This document shows, piece by piece, positions 59,848-64,000 of a stretch of 64,000 nucleotides of DNA. Made by a program: the position numbers and the translations under genes. Positions within the stretch are counted from its first letter, which is position 1, and every line of letters begins with the position of its first letter. A model generated the notes under the pieces. That model ran no database searches. It had not been told where the DNA came from and worked only from the letters and a program-made list of their open reading frames with translations. Source of the stretch: Desulfobulbaceae bacterium (GTDB lineage Bacteria > Desulfobacterota > Desulfobulbia > Desulfobulbales > SURF-16); assembly GCA_002868945.1 (NCBI GenBank), contig PKTX01000046.1, positions 1 to 64,000 on the forward strand, in the 5' to 3' direction.

Positions 59848-62358
59848 ATGAAACTAACAAGGCGAAAATTTATTAAAAGCAATGCGATTGCGGCCACTGC
59901 CGTTGCCGCCGGTATAAGCCTGCCGCAAGGCGAGGTCCTGGCCCAACAAGAGGATCCCACCATCCGCTGGGATAAGGCGCCCTGTCGCTTTTGCGGTACC
60001 GGTTGCAGTGTCCTGGTGGGCACCAAGAACGGTAAGATGGTGGCCTCCCAGGGCGACCCGGATGCGCCGGTCAATAAGGGTCTCAACTGTATCAAGGGCT
60101 ATTTTCTCTCCAAGATCATGTATGGTAAGGACCGTCTGCAAACCCCCATGCTGCGCATGAAAAACGGCAAGTACGACAAGAACGGCGTCTTTACCAAGGT
60201 TTCCTGGGACACCGCCTTTGATATCATGGCCGTCAAGTGGAAGGAGGCCCTTAAAAAGAAGGGGCCCAGCGCCGTGGGGATGTTCGGTTCCGGCCAATGG
60301 ACGGTGTGGGAGGGGTATGCCGCCGCCAAGCTCTATAAGGCGGGTTTCCGTTCCAACAATATTGATCCCAATGCCCGTCACTGCATGGCATCGGCGGTGG
60401 CCGGCTTTATCAGGACATTCGGCTCGGATGAGCCCATGGGTTGTTATGACGATCTCGAACATGCCGATGCCTTTGTCCTCTGGGGCTCCAACATGGCGGA
60501 GATGCATCCCATTCTCTGGTCACGCCTCACCGACCGGCGTCTCACCGCATCGCACGTCAGGGTGGCGGTGCTCTCCACCTTTGAGAACCGCAACTTTGAA
60601 CTGGCGGATCTCGGCCTCATCATGAAGCCCCAGTCCGATCTGGCTATTCTTAACTATATCGCCAACTACATCATCGAAAACGGTAAGGTCAACGAGGCCT
60701 TTGTCGCCAAGACGGTGAACTTCAAAAGGGGTAATGCCGATATCGGCTATGGCCTCAGACCCACCGATCCCCGGGAGCAGAAGGCCAAGAACGCCACCAA
60801 GGCCGGTGGTTCCTCGCCCATCTCCTTTGAGGAGTATAAGGCCTTTGTCGCCGACTACACCCTGGAGAAGGCCCATGAGATCTCCGGCGTGCCCAAGGAG
60901 CAACTGGTGGCCCTGGCCAAACTCTACGCCGATCCCAAGACCAAGGTGGTCTCCTACTGGACCATGGGCTTTAACCAGCACAGCCGCGGCACCTGGGTCA
61001 ATAATCTGGTCTATAACATCCATCTGTTGACCGGCAAGATTTCAGAGCCCGGGAACGGTCCCTTCTCCCTTACCGGTCAGCCCTCGGCCTGCGGCACGGC
61101 CCGCGAGGTGGGCACCTTTGCCCACCGCCTGCCTGCCGATCTGGTGGTTAAAAAGCCGGAACACCGCGCCTTTTCCGAAGAGATCTGGAAGCTGCCCCAG
61201 GGCACTATCCCCGGTCAGGTCGGTTTCCATGCCGTGCTCATGCAGCGCAAGCTGCGGGACCGGGAGATGAACTGCTACTGGCAGATGTGCAACAACAATA
61301 TGCAGGCTGGTCCCAATATTAATGATGAGATGTATCCGGCCTGGCGTGATCCGGAGAATTTCATTGTGGTCTCCGATCCCTATCCCACCGTGTCGGCCCA
61401 GGCCGCCGATCTGATTCTGCCCACCGCCATGTGGGTGGAGAAGGAGGGGGCCTACGGCAATGCCGAGCGGCGCACCCAGTTCTGGCGCCAGCAGGTCAAG
61501 GCACCGGGCCAGTCGCAGTCAGACCTCTGGCAGCTGGTGGAATTCTCCAAACGCTTTAAGGTGGAAGAGGTATGGCCGGCCGAGCTTATCGCCAAGAAGC
61601 CGGAGTATAAGGGAAAAACCCTCTATGACGTGCTTTATGCCAATGGCCAGGTCAATAAGTTCGGCAGACAGAAGATCACCGATATGGCCGGCAACGTCTA
61701 CGACAACAGCGAGATGGACCATTTCGGCTTCTATATCCAGAAGGGCCTCTATGAGGAGTATCGCCTCTTTGGTCTGAAGGGACCCAAGAAGGGCCATGAA
61801 CTGGGCGAGTTTGACAAGTACCACCAGGCGCGCGGCCTGCGCTGGCCGGTAATTGACGGTAAGGAGACCCTGTGGCGTTATCGGGAGGGCTATGATCCCT
61901 ATGTCAAGAAGGGAGAGGGCGTGGTTTTTTACGGCCAGAATGATGGTCGTGCCAATATTTTTGCGCTGCCCTGGGAACCGCCGGCCGAGTCGCCGGACAG
62001 CGAGTATGATCTCTGGCTCTCCACCGGTCGTGTGCTGGAACATTGGCATACCGGTTCCATGACCCAGCGGGTCCCGGAACTGTACCGGGCCGTGCCCCAT
62101 GCCGTGGTTTTTATGAATGCCAAGGATGCCGAGAGGCGCGGCCTGCGTCGTGGTGTGCCGGCCAAACTGATCACCCGGCGCGGGGAAATTACCGCCACCG
62201 TGGAAACAAGAGGCCGCAACCGAATGCCGGAGGGGCTCATTTTTGTGCCTTTTTTCGATGCCAGGCGCCTGGTCAACAAGCTGGTGCTGGATGCCACCTG
62301 CCCCATTTCCAAGGAGACCGATTTCAAGAAATGCGCTGTTAAGGTGGTCAAGGCATAA
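59848..62358 (+). CDS. napA: Periplasmic nitrate reductase catalytic subunit
   Basis: Mo-bisMGD enzyme that reduces nitrate to nitrite in the periplasm. 836 residues, the E. coli-type length rather than the short Desulfovibrio form. Twin-arginine signal [10 protein letters not shown]; 4Fe-4S cysteines at 46, 49, 53 and 81 ([22 protein letters not shown]); Mo ligand Cys at about 179 ([11 protein letters not shown]). [36 protein letters not shown] and the C-terminal MGD site are intact. ATG with GAGGAGAGAAT upstream. Confidence 0.97.
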   Translation: MKLTRRKFIKSNAIAATAVAAGISLPQGEVLAQQEDPTIRWDKAPCRFCGTGCSVLVGTKNGKMVASQGDPDAPVNKGLNCIKGYFLSKIMYGKDRLQTPMLRMKNGKYDKNGVFTKVSWDTAFDIMAVKWKEALKKKGPSAVGMFGSGQWTVWEGYAAAKLYKAGFRSNNIDPNARHCMASAVAGFIRTFGSDEPMGCYDDLEHADAFVLWGSNMAEMHPILWSRLTDRRLTASHVRVAVLSTFENRNFELADLGLIMKPQSDLAILNYIANYIIENGKVNEAFVAKTVNFKRGNADIGYGLRPTDPREQKAKNATKAGGSSPISFEEYKAFVADYTLEKAHEISGVPKEQLVALAKLYADPKTKVVSYWTMGFNQHSRGTWVNNLVYNIHLLTGKISEPGNGPFSLTGQPSACGTAREVGTFAHRLPADLVVKKPEHRAFSEEIWKLPQGTIPGQVGFHAVLMQRKLRDREMNCYWQMCNNNMQAGPNINDEMYPAWRDPENFIVVSDPYPTVSAQAADLILPTAMWVEKEGAYGNAERRTQFWRQQVKAPGQSQSDLWQLVEFSKRFKVEEVWPAELIAKKPEYKGKTLYDVLYANGQVNKFGRQKITDMAGNVYDNSEMDHFGFYIQKGLYEEYRLFGLKGPKKGHELGEFDKYHQARGLRWPVIDGKETLWRYREGYDPYVKKGEGVVFYGQNDGRANIFALPWEPPAESPDSEYDLWLSTGRVLEHWHTGSMTQRVPELYRAVPHAVVFMNAKDAERRGLRRGVPAKLITRRGEITATVETRGRNRMPEGLIFVPFFDARRLVNKLVLDATCPISKETDFKKCAVKVVKA

Positions 62359-62379
62359 GTCGTGGTGGTGGGAAGAGAT

Positions 62380-63168
62380 ATGAGTGATGCAGAGGTAAAG
62401 GATCAAGCCCATGCCAGCCGCCGCAGATTCCTGTTGGGGTCTGCGAAAACGGCCTGTGGCGTGGCCCTCTTCGGTCTGGGCCTGGGGTTCTATGGCGCTC
62501 GGCAGAGTGAGGCAATGCCTTACTATGCCATGCGGCCACCCGGTGCCCTGGATGAGAAACGTTTTCTGGCCGCCTGTATCCGGTGTGGCCAGTGCGTCCG
62601 GGCCTGTCCTTACAGCACCCTGCGTCTGGCCGCTCCGGAGGAAAAGGTGGCCACCGGCACCCCCTATTTTATTGCGCGCCAGATCCCCTGTGAGCTCTGT
62701 GAGAATCGGCCCTGTATCACGGCGTGTCCGTCAGGGGCCCTGGATCCTACTCTCACCGATATCTATCAGGCCAGGATGGGCCTGGCTGTTGTCATGGACC
62801 AAGAAAGCTGTCTGAACTTTCTGGGGCTGCGCTGTGATGTCTGTTACCGCAGCTGCCCATTGCTCGACAAGGCCATTAGCCTGGATGCCCAACATAACCG
62901 GCGCAGCGGTAAGCACACCCTCTTTATTCCCACGGTGCATTCCAAGCACTGTACCGGTTGCGGCAAGTGCGAAAAGTCCTGTGTCCTGGAAAAGGCGGCC
63001 ATCAAGGTTGTGCCCCTTGTCCTGGCCAAGGGTGAGCTGGGCAAACATTATCGTCTGGGCTGGGAAGAAAAGAGCAAGGCCGGCCGCAGTCTCATTCCTG
63101 AGCAGTTGGATCTGCCTGATCGTCTGCCTGAATTTGACAGCCCCCTGCAACCGGAGTGGAAGCCATGA
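62380..63168 (+). CDS. napG: NapG ferredoxin-type subunit
   Basis: 262 residues. Twin-arginine signal [11 protein letters not shown] followed by four 4Fe-4S clusters: [35 protein letters not shown] and [12 protein letters not shown]. NapG partners NapH as a quinol-to-NapA electron route. Start at ATG 62380 after GGAAGAGAT; an earlier in-frame start would add six residues. Its stop overlaps the napH start (ATGA). Confidence 0.93.
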   Translation: MSDAEVKDQAHASRRRFLLGSAKTACGVALFGLGLGFYGARQSEAMPYYAMRPPGALDEKRFLAACIRCGQCVRACPYSTLRLAAPEEKVATGTPYFIARQIPCELCENRPCITACPSGALDPTLTDIYQARMGLAVVMDQESCLNFLGLRCDVCYRSCPLLDKAISLDAQHNRRSGKHTLFIPTVHSKHCTGCGKCEKSCVLEKAAIKVVPLVLAKGELGKHYRLGWEEKSKAGRSLIPEQLDLPDRLPEFDSPLQPEWKP

Positions 63169-64000
63169 CCGATAGCAAAGAGATCGGCGCTCTGGCCATC
63201 AGTCGCAAGGGCTGGCTGCGCTCCCATCAATGGCTGCTGTTGCGCCGCACCGTGCAGGTGGTGATCCTCCTGCTCTTCCTGGCCGGACCGCTGACCGGAG
63301 TCTGGCTCCTGAAAGGCTCATTGGCCGGCAGTCGCTTCCTTGACCTGGTGCCCCTTCATGATCCCTACATCCAGCTGCAGGGTCTTGTCGGTGGTCATGT
63401 GCCCACCACCACCGTCCTTATCGGTGTTCTGCTGGTCGGCGGCTTCTATCTGCTGGTCGGCGGCAGGGTCTATTGCTCTTGGGTCTGCCCGGTCAATATG
63501 ATCACCGATGCGGCGGCCTGGCTGCGCAGGCGGCTGGCCATCGAGGAGGGTATGCGCCTTGCCAGGAGCACCAGGTACTGGTTGATGGGTATGGTGCTGC
63601 TGCTTTCCGCCCTGCTCGGCATGATTGTCTGGGAATTGCTTAATCCGATTACCATGTTGTACCGCGGTCTCTTGTTCGGCATGGGGATGGCCTGGCTTAT
63701 TCCGGTTGCCATCTTTTTCTTTGATCTGCTGGTGGCCAAGCATGGTTGGTGCGGCCATCTCTGCCCGGTGGGCAGCTTCTACAGCCTGCTTGCCCTTGGC
63801 AGTCCGCTGCGGGTCCGGGCCAATGGTCGGCAAGAGTGCATTAAATGCCAGGACTGTTACGCGGTCTGCCCGGAGCCGCAGGTTATCTCGCCGGCCCTCA
63901 ATGGCGCAGAGCAGGGCAGGGGGCCGGTAATTCTTTCAGCCAACTGTACCAATTGCGGCAGGTGCATTGATATCTGCGCCGAGGGGGTTTTTTCCTTTGG
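63165..64000 (+). CDS. napH: NapH membrane iron-sulfur quinol dehydrogenase (incomplete at window end)
   Basis: The first 278 codons are visible and the stop lies outside the window. Four TM helices ([72 protein letters not shown]). Two cytoplasmic CX3CP motifs, YCSWVCPVN and CGHLCPVGS, and two 4Fe-4S groups, [12 protein letters not shown] and [12 protein letters not shown], are as in NapH. Coupled to napG. NapB or NapC may follow beyond the edge. Confidence 0.93.
   Translation, partial: MTDSKEIGALAISRKGWLRSHQWLLLRRTVQVVILLLFLAGPLTGVWLLKGSLAGSRFLDLVPLHDPYIQLQGLVGGHVPTTTVLIGVLLVGGFYLLVGGRVYCSWVCPVNMITDAAAWLRRRLAIEEGMRLARSTRYWLMGMVLLLSALLGMIVWELLNPITMLYRGLLFGMGMAWLIPVAIFFFDLLVAKHGWCGHLCPVGSFYSLLALGSPLRVRANGRQECIKCQDCYAVCPEPQVISPALNGAEQGRGPVILSANCTNCGRCIDICAEGVFSF

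Noticed and set aside
1-64000. CRISPR array
   Set aside because: No series of identical direct repeats with regular unique spacers; the repeats present are dispersed inverted-repeat elements.
1-64000. Intact insertion sequence or prophage
   Set aside because: No transposase, integrase or phage structural gene is recognisable; only non-coding elements with inverted ends.

Overview
The window looks like a chromosomal segment of a Gram-negative anaerobe, most probably a member of the Desulfobacterota (Desulfobulbales-like). The pointers are multiheme cytochromes (a three-heme c7-like protein, a four-heme NapC/NrfH-type protein and an eight-heme HAO-type protein), a periplasmic nitrate reductase operon, a MglA-type GTPase, a BadF-type ATPase, a RACo-type corrinoid activator and moderately GC-rich coding sequence. 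The taxon is an inference; no rRNA or other marker fixes it.

Layout. 1-10.4 kb: MoaE-like protein, EF-P with its lysylating enzyme EpmA, family-4 uracil-DNA glycosylase, rhomboid protease, HflK/HflC, thiE and citrate synthase. 10.5-25.4 kb: SprA-like metalloprotease, aminotransferase, a carbonic-anhydrase-like protein without zinc ligands, grpE-dnaK, trpS, a diguanylate cyclase, serA, clpB and small accessory genes. 26-41 kb: an accessory block with a membrane protein carrying an E2 (UBC)-like domain, TraB/GumN, dus, asnS, an isochorismatase, a CheZ-like phosphatase with a large insertion, tRNA-Cys, and a six-gene run built around a MglA-like GTPase and three small roadblock-like proteins. 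41-52.7 kb: cytochrome c7-like protein, a membrane HTH protein, a BadF-type ATPase module, lptG, crcB, a RACo-like protein, a PII-like protein with a membrane partner, a paired catalytic/degenerate glgC, and a DHH phosphoesterase.

53-64 kb is a coherent nitrate/nitrite respiration island: a heme-binding sensor kinase, a sigma-54 NtrC-type regulator, an octaheme HAO-like cytochrome with its tetraheme quinol-oxidising partner, napF, and napDAGH (napH runs off the window). A 16-bp palindrome, GTTAC-N6-GTAAC, stands upstream of the kinase, the cytochrome/napF divergent region and napD. Each of these regions also has a recognisable sigma-54 -24/-12 element, and the palindromes lie at matching distances. 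I infer that the adjacent regulator binds these palindromes and controls the whole island.

The intergenic spaces are colonised by small inverted-repeat elements without genes. Family I (ends GTGTCTGTCCAGAAA) has at least seven copies of 50-290 bp. Family II (ends GG--ATCTTGAATAATT) has four. A 160-bp element with perfect 18-bp ends sits directly at a stop codon inside the GTPase gene run. Families I and II share an internal core although their ends differ. No transposase is present in the window.
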